This document shows, in pieces, positions 15,359 through 23,580 of a stretch of 64,000 nt of DNA. The notes under the pieces were generated by a model. That model searched no databases. It worked only from the letters and a program-made list of their open reading frames with translations, and was not told where the DNA came from. This stretch comes from UBA1660 sp964462035 (GTDB lineage: Bacteria > Myxococcota_A > Polyangia > Polyangiales > Houyiibacteriaceae). Position 1 is the first letter of the stretch; every line of letters starts with the position of its first letter. The stretch covers positions 62,001-126,000 of the forward strand of contig CAYXAP010000015.1 in NCBI GenBank assembly GCA_964462035.1. The letters are read 5' to 3'. The translations under genes were made by a program, and so were the position numbers.

Positions 15359-17122
15359 TCAGGGAGCGGGGCGGGTGGTGCTGCCGATCGTGGGATCGAC
15401 CCCGTCGCTGCCCCGATAGACCGCGCGGAGCGCGCCCTCGTCGCGGCCGTTCGCGACGGCGAAGCTCCACACCTGGAGCGCGTCGAAGCCCTCGCCCGAC
15501 GGTCCGAATACCTGGCCCAGCTCCCGCCAGACGACGAGCTCCTCGGAGACGAAGAGTCGCACCAGCGAGCGGGTGCCGCGCGCGTAGGTCACGTGCAGGT
15601 GCCACGCGGCATCACGGAGCACCAGCGACACGCCGGTCAGTCGTTCGTCGCGCGACGGTCGGGTCAGCTGGTCCAGGACGGAGCTGAGACGAGGCACCTC
15701 GACGTATCCGGTGTCGCCGCTGAGCGCGTAGAGCCGCGGATGGCCGTCCTCGAGAAGGACCAACACCGGGGTCCCCGAGAACGCGGTCGCGATGGTCGGG
15801 CTGGACCGCTCGCAGTCGCCACAGGAAGGGACCAGCTCGGACCAAGTCAGCACCGGGTCGGTTTCCAGGTCGCTGAGCTCGCCCGCGAGCACGGCACCGT
15901 CGGCACCGAGCGCGAGCACCCACGGCTCGATCGCGTCGACGAGCTCGGGGTCGGCGATCGGGTCCTCGGGGGCGCTGACGCTCACCGGGTCGAAGCGGCC
16001 CGAGACCGACTGGCGGAAGAGGCGCAACTGGCCGTCCTCTTCGACCGCCAGCAGCGTCGGGTCGCCGAGCAAGAGGCTCGGTCGCCCGATGCCGGGGCCG
16101 GGGGCTTCGGTGAACTCGAGCGGCGCGCCGCGGAGCCAGCCGGTTGGGATGTCGCAGGTGTCGACGCGGACCGAGAAACGAGTGAGCCGGGCGGCCTCGC
16201 CGCCAGAGGCGCTCGGGTTCCGGGTGCGACCGACCACGGCGGGGTAGACCACGCCGGGCACCACGCGGTTCGGCAGCGAGAGCAGCTCTGCGCCTTCGCG
16301 GAGCACGCGGAGCGTACCCTCCGGGGTGGCCTCGAAGCGCCAGGTCCCCGCGGGTGCCTCGGTGAAGCGGTGCAGGATCTCGCCGCCGGCTTCGAGGAGC
16401 ATGCGGTCGTTGGCGCCCGAGTAGCGCAGCGCCGCCATCGGTTGGACGAGCACCGTTTCGTCGGAGGGTGGCGCCTCACGCAGGATGGCCAGCGCAATGG
16501 TCTCGAAGCACCCGTCCTCGCAGCCCGCGGTGGGCGGCGCGACGGTCGCCTCGATGGCGACCGATTGGTTTCGGAGGTCGACGGGGGTGTCGTAGACGAC
16601 GCCACCGTCCCCGCTCACGTCTCCGCCGCTGACCAGGCCGATGTCGAAGCTCGGACCCGGCACACCGAAGGCCCGAGCGTCCGCGCCGAGGCAGGCGACG
16701 CTCGTGCAGTCGGCGCCCCCGATCCGCGTCGCGGGCACGCGGTCGCTGCCGTTGCAGCAGCCTGCGCGGGTGGCACCCACGCAGCAGACGGGCAGCTCGC
16801 CGCAGAGCGCGTCGGTGCACTCGAGGGTGCTCTCGTCGCGGTAGCAGCTGCTGCGGGCCGCCGGCCCTTCGGAGCTGTCGAGCGCGAAGCCCGCCTCGGC
16901 GTTGGCCGGGTAGCCGTCGTCTTCCGGGGAGGGCACACCCATGTCGGCGCCCGGCTCCAGCGAGAGATCCAGGCCCATCCCGGCGTCGCGCGGGTCCGCG
17001 GGCCCCATGTCGGTAGTGGGGGTGTCGTCGACGCGGGTGATGTCGTCTCCACACCCCAGCTGCAGGAGCGCGACGCTCGAGACGAGCAATCCGGGCATCA
17101 GGATCAGGAGGCGGCGCAACAT
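15359..17122 (-). CDS. Tandem surface lipoprotein 3 (paralogue)
   Basis: 587 residues, signal plus lipobox (LLVSSVALLQLGC). The same plan as genes 1 and 2 but with a decayed calcium motif (CYRDESTLECTDALCGELPVCC) and an extra Cys knot (TRAGCC). The beta-sandwich-like region has GVVYDTPVDLRNQSVAIEA (~190) and NPSASGGEAARLTRF (~315). The propeller-like part has RGTRSLVRLFVSEELVVWRE (~530), the signature shared by all three. The protein ends STTRPAP. Its start lies 68 nt after the stop of the fourth gene. Loss of the Asp ladder suggests the copies have diverged in ligand. No catalytic residues recognised. Confidence 0.76.
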   Translation of the reverse strand: MLRRLLILMPGLLVSSVALLQLGCGDDITRVDDTPTTDMGPADPRDAGMGLDLSLEPGADMGVPSPEDDGYPANAEAGFALDSSEGPAARSSCYRDESTLECTDALCGELPVCCVGATRAGCCNGSDRVPATRIGGADCTSVACLGADARAFGVPGPSFDIGLVSGGDVSGDGGVVYDTPVDLRNQSVAIEATVAPPTAGCEDGCFETIALAILREAPPSDETVLVQPMAALRYSGANDRMLLEAGGEILHRFTEAPAGTWRFEATPEGTLRVLREGAELLSLPNRVVPGVVYPAVVGRTRNPSASGGEAARLTRFSVRVDTCDIPTGWLRGAPLEFTEAPGPGIGRPSLLLGDPTLLAVEEDGQLRLFRQSVSGRFDPVSVSAPEDPIADPELVDAIEPWVLALGADGAVLAGELSDLETDPVLTWSELVPSCGDCERSSPTIATAFSGTPVLVLLEDGHPRLYALSGDTGYVEVPRLSSVLDQLTRPSRDERLTGVSLVLRDAAWHLHVTYARGTRSLVRLFVSEELVVWRELGQVFGPSGEGFDALQVWSFAVANGRDEGALRAVYRGSDGVDPTIGSTTRPAP

Positions 17123-17190
17123 GACTCAGTGGGGCTTCGAGGCTTCGGCGGGTGATTCTCGGTGCGTTTCCTCGGTGATCTCGGCCACGT

Positions 17191-19221
17191 CTACTGGAGC
17201 GGGTCCCAGGCCTGCTCGAGTGGAAAGAGGTCGAAGAAGCGTCCGGCCCCGGGAACTTGCACTCGTCGTGCCACCAGCATGCGAAGCAGCCCTGCGCGCA
17301 TGTCGTCCGGCGAGTCGGTGATCGCGAAGCCGTAGATCTCGCAGGTGCGCGTCGCGCAATCGAGCGAGCGGTCCGTCGGCTGGAGCACCGGGTTGGCCGG
17401 GTAGGGGGTGAGCTCCGGAGCGATGGTGGTCGTGGCCAGGTTCTTCTCGTCCGCGATGGCGACGCCGATGGATGCTTCGAAGTCGCGGTCGAGACCGATG
17501 AACCACACGCGGATGATGTCGCGGGTCTCTTCCGAGCTGAGCACGGGCTCTGGTCCGCGCACGGCGGTCGCGCCGAAGGCCTGCACGTCACCGGGCGCGA
17601 GGACTTCGGCATCGGTCCCGTCTTGGACCGAGATGCTGCCGAAGAAGTCGAGGCGGGCGGCGCGAATGGTCGAGCGGCCGGCGCCCTGCTCGCAGGTGTA
17701 GAAGAGCCAGTAGTGGCGGTCGTCACCGGCGGGGACCAGCGCTGGGTCGCGGAGCGACTCGCACTCCGAGCCATCGCCGACGTCGTCGGGAACGAGCACC
17801 TGGGTCGGCATGAGCGCGTCGGCCACGTTCAGCGGACCGACCGCCACGTAGATCCCGTGGGGCCGCAGGAAGGGCGTGACCTCGCGTGCGAAGGCGTAGA
17901 TGCCGTTGCCTTCGCCGATGTCGAGCAGGAAGGGGTCGCGCACGCTGCCGACGGGATCGCTCGGGCAGCTCATGGGCATCGACGCGCACGAAGGCGGGTC
18001 GTCGCCGTAGCGCGCTCCTTGGGAGCTGAGCGGCCAGGTCGCGAGGTTCCAGACCGTCGTGGTCGCGTGGCCGAGGGCGTGGCCGACGCGGAAGTCGCCC
18101 TGCTCGAGCTCGAGCTGGTCGTTCGAGCCGGAGGCCAGCACGTGCCAGAAGGGGTCGGCGTCGCCCTCGCTGACGATGGTCGGCGACTCGATGCCGCCGC
18201 CAGTGAAGCTGGTGTCCCAGTCGAGCTCGACCCGAGTGAGCGGCTGCGCGTCGGCGGGCTGGGCGAACTGTGCGGGGTTCGGGCAGCTGAGCGTGCCGGC
18301 GAAGGTGACGCCGATCTGACCGGCGTTGGTGCCTTCGCCCTGGAGCGCCATGTAGAGGCCGGGCACCTCTTCGCAGCCGGGCTCGTCCAGCAAGTCGCCG
18401 ATGCGAATGGCGTCGGTCGAGTAGGTGTATTCCTCGCCCGCGTATCCCACTCGGATGGACGCCCGCAGCACCGGGACCATCGCGTCGTCGAGGGCTGGTC
18501 CCACTTCGACGAGGAGCGTCATGAGCGTGCCGGCCACCGCCGCGCTCTCCGGCTGCCACGAGTCGAGCACGGTGCCAGTGCGGCGCACCTCGACGCGGAG
18601 CCCGGGGTAGACGCGCACCGAGAGCTCGTCGAGGAGCTCGCCGGCCACGCCTATGTCGTCCGCGGGCGCGAGCACCCACTGGATGAACTCGTCGCAGACT
18701 CCGGGATCGACGCAGTTGAAACCATCCGGATCCGGCTGCGGATAGAAGTCGACCGACATGGTCGCGCCGAGCGCCAGCGGCATGCACTCGGGGAACATCA
18801 CGGCGGCGGTCCGGTTGGGATCGAAGCGGGTGATCAACCCGCCCGCGGTGGAGATCGTCGGCCGCATGCTGCTCGGCAGTCGCAGCATCCGGTTGATCTC
18901 CGTCGTGTTCCACGTGGTGACGTCGAAGATCGGGAGGCCGCCCCCGCAGCACGCGGGGTCGTCCACGCAGTCGAAGTCGGCGCAGTCCTCGAGGCCGTCC
19001 ATGTCCTCGTCGCCCTCGACGCCACAGAGCTCACGAGGCGGGCCCAGGTCTCCCATGTCGCCCGCGTCGTCGGGGACGTCCATGTCGCCGGCATCGGGCA
19101 TGCCGCCGTCGCCCATGTCGTGACCGCCGTCGATGATCGGCGCGTCCTCGTTCCAGTCGGGATCGTTGATGAGCGAGCAGCCGCCCACCAGCAGCGCGCC
19201 GAGTGCGAGAGCGACGCGCAT
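17191..19221 (-). CDS. Tandem surface lipoprotein 4 (divergent member)
   Basis: 676 residues from ATG 19221, which shares one base with the stop of the PEGA gene (TGATG); this and the lipobox MRVALALGALLVGGC fix the start. It has repeated GGHDMGDGGMPDAGDMDVPD-type acidic linkers, then CGVEGDEDMDGLEDCADFDC (Ca-binding-like). A lectin-like region (~120-330) precedes a propeller-like half with RDPFLLDIGEGNGIYAFARE and RDPALVPAGDDRHYWLFYTC, repeated 'R-D-P-x-L' strands typical of GH43/GH32-type five-blade folds. It lacks the NPSA block of the other three, so homology over the lectin-like part is uncertain. Likely surface-exposed and glycan-binding; enzymatic activity undetermined. Confidence 0.74.
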   Translation of the reverse strand: MRVALALGALLVGGCSLINDPDWNEDAPIIDGGHDMGDGGMPDAGDMDVPDDAGDMGDLGPPRELCGVEGDEDMDGLEDCADFDCVDDPACCGGGLPIFDVTTWNTTEINRMLRLPSSMRPTISTAGGLITRFDPNRTAAVMFPECMPLALGATMSVDFYPQPDPDGFNCVDPGVCDEFIQWVLAPADDIGVAGELLDELSVRVYPGLRVEVRRTGTVLDSWQPESAAVAGTLMTLLVEVGPALDDAMVPVLRASIRVGYAGEEYTYSTDAIRIGDLLDEPGCEEVPGLYMALQGEGTNAGQIGVTFAGTLSCPNPAQFAQPADAQPLTRVELDWDTSFTGGGIESPTIVSEGDADPFWHVLASGSNDQLELEQGDFRVGHALGHATTTVWNLATWPLSSQGARYGDDPPSCASMPMSCPSDPVGSVRDPFLLDIGEGNGIYAFAREVTPFLRPHGIYVAVGPLNVADALMPTQVLVPDDVGDGSECESLRDPALVPAGDDRHYWLFYTCEQGAGRSTIRAARLDFFGSISVQDGTDAEVLAPGDVQAFGATAVRGPEPVLSSEETRDIIRVWFIGLDRDFEASIGVAIADEKNLATTTIAPELTPYPANPVLQPTDRSLDCATRTCEIYGFAITDSPDDMRAGLLRMLVARRVQVPGAGRFFDLFPLEQAWDPLQ

Positions 19222-20597
19222 CAGAAGCGCCCCCCGATTCGAACGCCGCCGCCGTTGCGGTCGACGTTCACCTGGATGAGGTCCTGGTCCGCGCTCGGCC
19301 GGTTCACCAGGTAGAGGATCAGCGTGGTGATCGCGAGCGCGCCGGTCACACCCAGCACGATGTCGGTGGCGCGGTTCGCGTCCTCGACCTCGCCGGCGAG
19401 GCGGTCGCAGGTCGCGGGCGCGACGATCGGTCCGCCGGCCGCGTTGCACGCCGCCTGGTTGTCGTCGTTCATGTTCAGCGCGCGAACGCCCAGCCCGACC
19501 GTCGCCCCCAGGCCCGCCGCGGTCACGCCGAGCGCGATGTGCGGCAGCACGCCGAGCGGGCGAGTCTCTTCCTCGAAGGTCGCCTGCAGCTGCGAGGTCT
19601 CGCCGGGCTGGATGCGGACCATGCGCCGGAGCGGATCGCGGTCCGGGACCCGCACCTCGACCACGTGGCTGCCGGGCGAGAGCTCGGCGGCGACCTCCTG
19701 GCCTTCGCCCACGGGGGCGTCGTCCACGAAGACCTGCGCCGAGAGGTTGGAGGTCACGCGCAGCGCGCCGGTCTGGACGGCCACCGCGGTGCTGCTCAGC
19801 TCGAGGCGGACCCGCATCGGCTCGCCGGGGCGCACCTCGAAGCGGCGCTCGACCGGCGTGCCGCGCGGCGGCTCGAGGCGCGCGACGTGCAGACCCGGCG
19901 CGAGCCGCACGGTGCCCGCCTGCGCCGGCTCGCCGTCGAGCGTGAGCGGCGTCTCCGCTGGCGCCATCACCTCGAGGGTCACCGCGACCGGCTCGGGCGC
20001 GAGCGTGGCCTCGACCGCGGCGCGCTCGCCGGTCGCGGCCGTGACCTGCCCGTCGAACGTCTCGTGGTGCGGCAGCACCAGATAGACGGTGTGCTCGCCC
20101 GGCTCGACGGCCACTTCGATGGGCGTCGTCCCACGCGCGGCCAGATCGCGCCGGTCCACGTAGACCTGCGCGCCAGCCGGTTCGCTCGTGACGGCGATCA
20201 CCGCGACCTTCGCCCGAAGCTCGGTCATGCGGGCCTCTCCGTCGGCGCGCTCCTGCTCGGTGAGGCCGGGGATGGCCAGGTACTCGCGGACGTAGCCGAA
20301 GGCCTCGGTCGGCCGCTCGAGCTGCTCGAGCACGAGCGCCGTGTTGAAGAGCGCGTTGCGGCTCCGGACGATCGCGAGCGTCTGCATGTACTCGCCGAGC
20401 GCCTCCTCGAGCGCTCGCGTTCGGCGGGCTCCTCGCAGCCGACGGGCCCGCGCGAAGTGCCGGTTGGCCTCGTCGAAGTGGGCGCGCGCTTCCGCGTTAC
20501 CCGACTGCGCCCGAACGGACGCCAGGGGCGCCGCGGTCAGGAGCACGGTGATCACGAAGAGTGCGGGACGCAGCGGCGCTCGCCGGGGGCTCATCAA
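19221..20597 (-). CDS. Exported TPR / triple-PEGA membrane protein
   Basis: 458 residues with a signal peptide (LFVITVLLTAAPLASVRAQ). Residues ~30-130 are helical and TPR-like (AEARAHFDEANRHFARARRL, RNALFNTALVLEQL). Three beta-rich PEGA-type units follow: ~135-205 (AVTSEPAGAQVYVDRRDL...TTPIEVAVEPGEHTVYL), ~210-275 (TLDGEPAQAGTVRLAPGLH) and ~280-350 (TSNLSAQVFVDDAPVGEGQ). Two membrane helices lie at ~355-378 and ~415-436 and the tail is short. PEGA units occur in bacterial surface and kinase-linked proteins. Its ATG overlaps the kinase stop (ATGA, 20594-20597), and its stop overlaps the next start, so all are co-translated. I infer a link between the kinase sensor and the surface lipoproteins. 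Confidence 0.8.
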   Translation of the reverse strand: MMSPRRAPLRPALFVITVLLTAAPLASVRAQSGNAEARAHFDEANRHFARARRLRGARRTRALEEALGEYMQTLAIVRSRNALFNTALVLEQLERPTEAFGYVREYLAIPGLTEQERADGEARMTELRAKVAVIAVTSEPAGAQVYVDRRDLAARGTTPIEVAVEPGEHTVYLVLPHHETFDGQVTAATGERAAVEATLAPEPVAVTLEVMAPAETPLTLDGEPAQAGTVRLAPGLHVARLEPPRGTPVERRFEVRPGEPMRVRLELSSTAVAVQTGALRVTSNLSAQVFVDDAPVGEGQEVAAELSPGSHVVEVRVPDRDPLRRMVRIQPGETSQLQATFEEETRPLGVLPHIALGVTAAGLGATVGLGVRALNMNDDNQAACNAAGGPIVAPATCDRLAGEVEDANRATDIVLGVTGALAITTLILYLVNRPSADQDLIQVNVDRNGGGVRIGGRF

Positions 20598-22207
20598 AGG
20601 TCCATGCGGATCGAAGGAAAGTCATTCGAGCCCCCGGATTCGTTCGACCGCGCCCGGAGGCGGACGGAGACCGTCGACCCTTCTTCCGGGACCACGTCCT
20701 CCTCCCGAGGCCGATGGCCCCGACGAGTGAAGCGTACCGTGAGGGGCTCGCCGGTGGGAAGATCCGCCGTGAACGGGGTCACACCGAGGGTCTCGTCGCC
20801 GGGACCACGGACGGTCGCACCCGTGGGGGTGGACTCGAAACGAACCGACACGAGCGCGGGGGGAGGCTCACCGATGGGCAGGGTCTCGGTCTCCGACTCC
20901 GACTCCGGATCACCGACGGCCGACTCCGACTCCGGATCGGCGACGGCCGACTCCGACTCCGGATCGGCGACGGCCGCCTCCGTGTCCCGATCGCCGACGG
21001 CCGACTCCGACTCCGGATCGGCGACGGCCGACTCCCCGCCGAAGGCACCGCTCATGGCGAGCGCCCCCAGCCCCACCAACGCGAGCGCCGCCCCCGCCAG
21101 CCCCCACTTCCAAGCCGGCCGCCCCGGCGGCAGCGCCGGCTCGGGCGTCGGCGTCGCCGCGACCGGCGTCCCGGCCACCACCTGTCGCGGCGGCAGGCTC
21201 ACCAAGCGATCCGGGTCGATCGCGATGCCCGGGGCTCCGGCCATCAGCGCGGCGCCCATCTCGGCCATCGTCTGGAAGCGGTCGTCGGGCGACTTCGACA
21301 GCGCCTTCATCACCGCCGCGGCCACCCCCGCGGGGACCTCTGGCCGCTTGGCGCTCAGCTCCGGCGGTGCCTCGTTCCCGTGCTTCCACAGCAGCTGGAA
21401 GTAGTTGCTCCCCTCGAAGGGTGGCTCGCCCGCGAGCATCTCGAAGAGCATCACCCCGAGCGCGTAGACGTCCGCGCGGCGGTCCACGTCGGCTTCGCCC
21501 TTGGCCTGCTCCGGCGACATGTAGAGCGGCGTGCCGACCAGCTGGCCCGTGCGCGTCATCCGCACCTGCTCGGCCTCGGCGGTCTTCACCTTCGAGATGC
21601 CGAAGTCGAGGACCTTCACGAAGTCCGCGTCCTTCTTGCGCACGATGAAGACGTTGTCCGGCTTGAGATCACGGTGGACGATGTCCCGCTCGTGGGCTGC
21701 GTGGAGCGCTTCACAGACCTGCAGCGCGATCGGGAGCGCCCGCTCGACCTTCATCGGTCCCTTGTCGACGAGATCCGCGAGGCTCAACCCCTCGAGCATC
21801 TCCATCACCAGGAAGACCTTGCCGTCCTCGGTGGCGTCGAAGCTGACCACGTCGACGATGTTCTCGTGGTCGATGGAGCTGGCGGCCTTCGCCTCCATCA
21901 GGAGCCGGTCCACCGCCTGCTTGTTCGCAGCGACCTTCTCCGAGAGCACCTTCACGGCGAAAGGCCGCTCGAGGTGGACGTGGAAGGCCATGTAGACCGT
22001 CCCCATCCCGCCTTCGCCGATGCGGCTGTCGACCTTGTAGAGCCCGCTCAGGACGCGCCCGATCATCGGGTCTGGTCCTTGGTCCTCGCCCTCGCCCTCG
22101 CGGACGATCGTCGGCTGTGGCCGAGAGGTGGTCCACTCGCCGTCGCCGCTCGCGCGATCGGGGTCGCCGGTGTCGAGCGCGGTCTGGGCCAGCGCGGGCT
22201 CGTCCAC
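20594..22207 (-). CDS. Transmembrane Ser/Thr protein kinase with extracytoplasmic repeat and PEGA domain
   Basis: 537 residues, Pkn/Hanks type. Kinase domain ~55-325: GEGGMGTVY (P-loop), FAVKVL (ATP lysine), HRDLKPDN (catalytic loop), DFGIS, MSPEQ for APE, RADVYALG. All catalytic residues are present, so it should be active. After a Pro-rich juxtamembrane stretch one helix (WKWGLAGAALALVGLGALAM, ~363-385) crosses the membrane. Outside lie five copies of a nine-residue acidic unit (ESAVADPES) encoded by a 27-bp tandem repeat, then a PEGA domain (~460-525, FESTPTGATVRGPGDETLGV). This looks like a surface-sensing kinase. It heads an operon with the PEGA/TPR protein and the lipoproteins; a sigma-54-like promoter lies ~190 nt upstream. 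Confidence 0.9.
   Translation of the reverse strand: MDEPALAQTALDTGDPDRASGDGEWTTSRPQPTIVREGEGEDQGPDPMIGRVLSGLYKVDSRIGEGGMGTVYMAFHVHLERPFAVKVLSEKVAANKQAVDRLLMEAKAASSIDHENIVDVVSFDATEDGKVFLVMEMLEGLSLADLVDKGPMKVERALPIALQVCEALHAAHERDIVHRDLKPDNVFIVRKKDADFVKVLDFGISKVKTAEAEQVRMTRTGQLVGTPLYMSPEQAKGEADVDRRADVYALGVMLFEMLAGEPPFEGSNYFQLLWKHGNEAPPELSAKRPEVPAGVAAAVMKALSKSPDDRFQTMAEMGAALMAGAPGIAIDPDRLVSLPPRQVVAGTPVAATPTPEPALPPGRPAWKWGLAGAALALVGLGALAMSGAFGGESAVADPESESAVGDRDTEAAVADPESESAVADPESESAVGDPESESETETLPIGEPPPALVSVRFESTPTGATVRGPGDETLGVTPFTADLPTGEPLTVRFTRRGHRPREEDVVPEEGSTVSVRLRARSNESGGSNDFPSIRMDL
20895..21029. repeat. 27-bp tandem repeat (five units) inside the kinase gene
   Basis: Five in-frame 27-bp units at 20895, 20922, 20949, 20976 and 21003. 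Units 2, 3 and 5 are identical; unit 1 differs at two bases and unit 4 at several. They encode the acidic extracytoplasmic spacer between membrane helix and PEGA domain. Identical copies next to decayed ones indicate recent slippage, so spacer length probably varies between strains. Confidence 0.85.
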
Positions 22208-22300
22208 CCCCTCGTGCTCCTCGCGTTCGCGCGCGCTCGATTCCGTGACCAGGGGCTCCCTCCGAGGCCCGAGGGTAGCATGTAGAGCGGTGTGTGCCCG

Positions 22301-22317
22301 CGTGACGCACCGTCACG
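22301..22317. promoter_or_regulatory. Perfect 7-bp inverted repeat in the kinase leader
   Basis: CGTGACG-CAC-CGTCACG is a perfect 7-bp dyad with a 3-nt centre, between the sigma-54-like promoter and the kinase start (22207). It could be an operator, an RNA hairpin in the leader or a weak terminator. A second dyad in the same gap, TGGCACAC (22364-22371) with GTGTGCCA (22404-22411), includes the -24 element. Function not assignable. Confidence 0.35.
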
Positions 22318-22395
22318 CTCGGCCGGCGTCCGACCGGAGGCAGACCGGCGCCCGGGCACCGATTGGCACACACCACGAGGCATGCCGCCCGGTGC

Positions 22396-22411
22396 AGCAT
22401 GCGGTGTGCCA
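22396..22411 (-). promoter_or_regulatory. Sigma-54-like promoter for the kinase operon
   Basis: On the minus strand: TGGCACACCGCATGCT. The -24 core TGGCAC is perfect and the -12 element ATGCT keeps the invariant GC at the correct spacing (consensus TTGCW). It lies in the 212-nt gap after the membrane-protein gene and points at the kinase start ~190 nt away. Sigma-54 control of developmental kinase loci is common in myxobacteria. The match is short and the genome GC-rich, so chance is possible. Confidence 0.38.
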
Positions 22412-22419
22412 CGGGCGGA

Positions 22420-23511
22420 CTATTCCGCGGGCTCGGTCTTCGCGGCTGGCACGGGTCGCTCGCGGCCGGCCTCGGCGGCGTGGGCGATGAGCGCGCGGCA
22501 GGCGAGCGACACGCCCAGGATCATCGGAATCAGGGTGCCGGGGGTGGTCGGCGAGAAGCCGCCGGCCATCAGGAGCAACGCCGCGAGGCCCTTCTGTTGG
22601 TCGCGGGGGTTCTCGTGGAAGAGCGCGGCGACGCCCGCCAGCATCGTCAGGCCGATCCATCCGACGTAGAAGGCGCTGGCGTTGTCGAGCAGGAGCTCGA
22701 AGTGGGTCGCGCCGTAGAGCACGTCGCCCCAGGCCTCCGGCTCGAGCACGGTGGGCCCGCGCGAGACCGCGGCGATCGCGCAGGCTCCGACGAACGCGCC
22801 CACGGCGATGCCCACCCGTCGCCAGCCCTTCAGTGGCAGCCCCGACAGCGCCAGCAGCGGCACGGTCACCAGGAACGAGACCTCGCCGGTCCGGCGGAGC
22901 GCCATCCCGAGCGGGTGCGCGTGCTGCCAGAGCGTCTGGGCGCCGATCACCAGCACCACGGTGGCGGTGAAGGCGAAGAAGCTCGCGCCGATGATGCCGG
23001 TCACACCGAGCCGAGGCAGTCGCGGCGCGCGCCAGGGGATGGCGCCGATCCCGAAGAGCACGGCCAGCAGCTGCGCCGAGCCGGTGGCGACCAGGACCAC
23101 CACAACCGTGGTCCGCTCCACCGGGAGCATGGTCGAGAGCACCAGGGTCGGGAGGAGCACGCCGGCGATCGCGGCGATGCCGATCCGGAGCCCCATCGAG
23201 AGGAAGGGCCGCGGCTTGATCCAATCCGCGAGGGTGAAGGCCAGGGCCACGAGCGCGGCGACCGCACCGAGGTTCCGGGCGAAGGCGGCCCAGGTGTCGA
23301 GCTCGAGCAGCTGCTGGTGGCTGAGCTCGGCGAACTCACGGGACCCCTCGATCCGCAGGGAGAAACGAGCGCCGATGAGCTCCACGACGGCCGCTCCGGC
23401 AGCGATCGCGGCCAGCGCGGGCACCTTCGCCATGGGCGCTTCGGTGCCGTCGCTCTCTGCGGGGGGCGCTTCGCTGGGCGCCGGCTCGTCGTCAGTGGCG
23501 CCGTGGGCCAA
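22420..23511 (-). CDS. Polytopic membrane protein of unknown family
   Basis: 363 residues with an acidic, Pro-rich cytoplasmic head and about nine to ten hydrophobic helices (for example VPALAAIAAGAAVVELIGA, LGAVAALVALAFTLADW, VVVVLVATGSAQLLAVLFGI, GITGIIGASFFAFTATVVLV-type stretches), ending in a charged tail (AGRERPVPAAKTEPAE). I recognise no transporter or enzyme signature. The start is uncertain: TTG at 23511 keeps the head, while ATG at 23433 would begin right before the first helix. It diverges from bioB (69-nt gap) and its stop lies just upstream of the kinase promoter region. Confidence 0.65.
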   Translation of the reverse strand: MAHGATDDEPAPSEAPPAESDGTEAPMAKVPALAAIAAGAAVVELIGARFSLRIEGSREFAELSHQQLLELDTWAAFARNLGAVAALVALAFTLADWIKPRPFLSMGLRIGIAAIAGVLLPTLVLSTMLPVERTTVVVVLVATGSAQLLAVLFGIGAIPWRAPRLPRLGVTGIIGASFFAFTATVVLVIGAQTLWQHAHPLGMALRRTGEVSFLVTVPLLALSGLPLKGWRRVGIAVGAFVGACAIAAVSRGPTVLEPEAWGDVLYGATHFELLLDNASAFYVGWIGLTMLAGVAALFHENPRDQQKGLAALLLMAGGFSPTTPGTLIPMILGVSLACRALIAHAAEAGRERPVPAAKTEPAE

Positions 23512-23580
23512 GGGCTGCGGAAGTTAGCAGCGTGGCCCGAGAGGGTGCAATGGGAGCGATTTCGGGTTAGACGCACCCCG

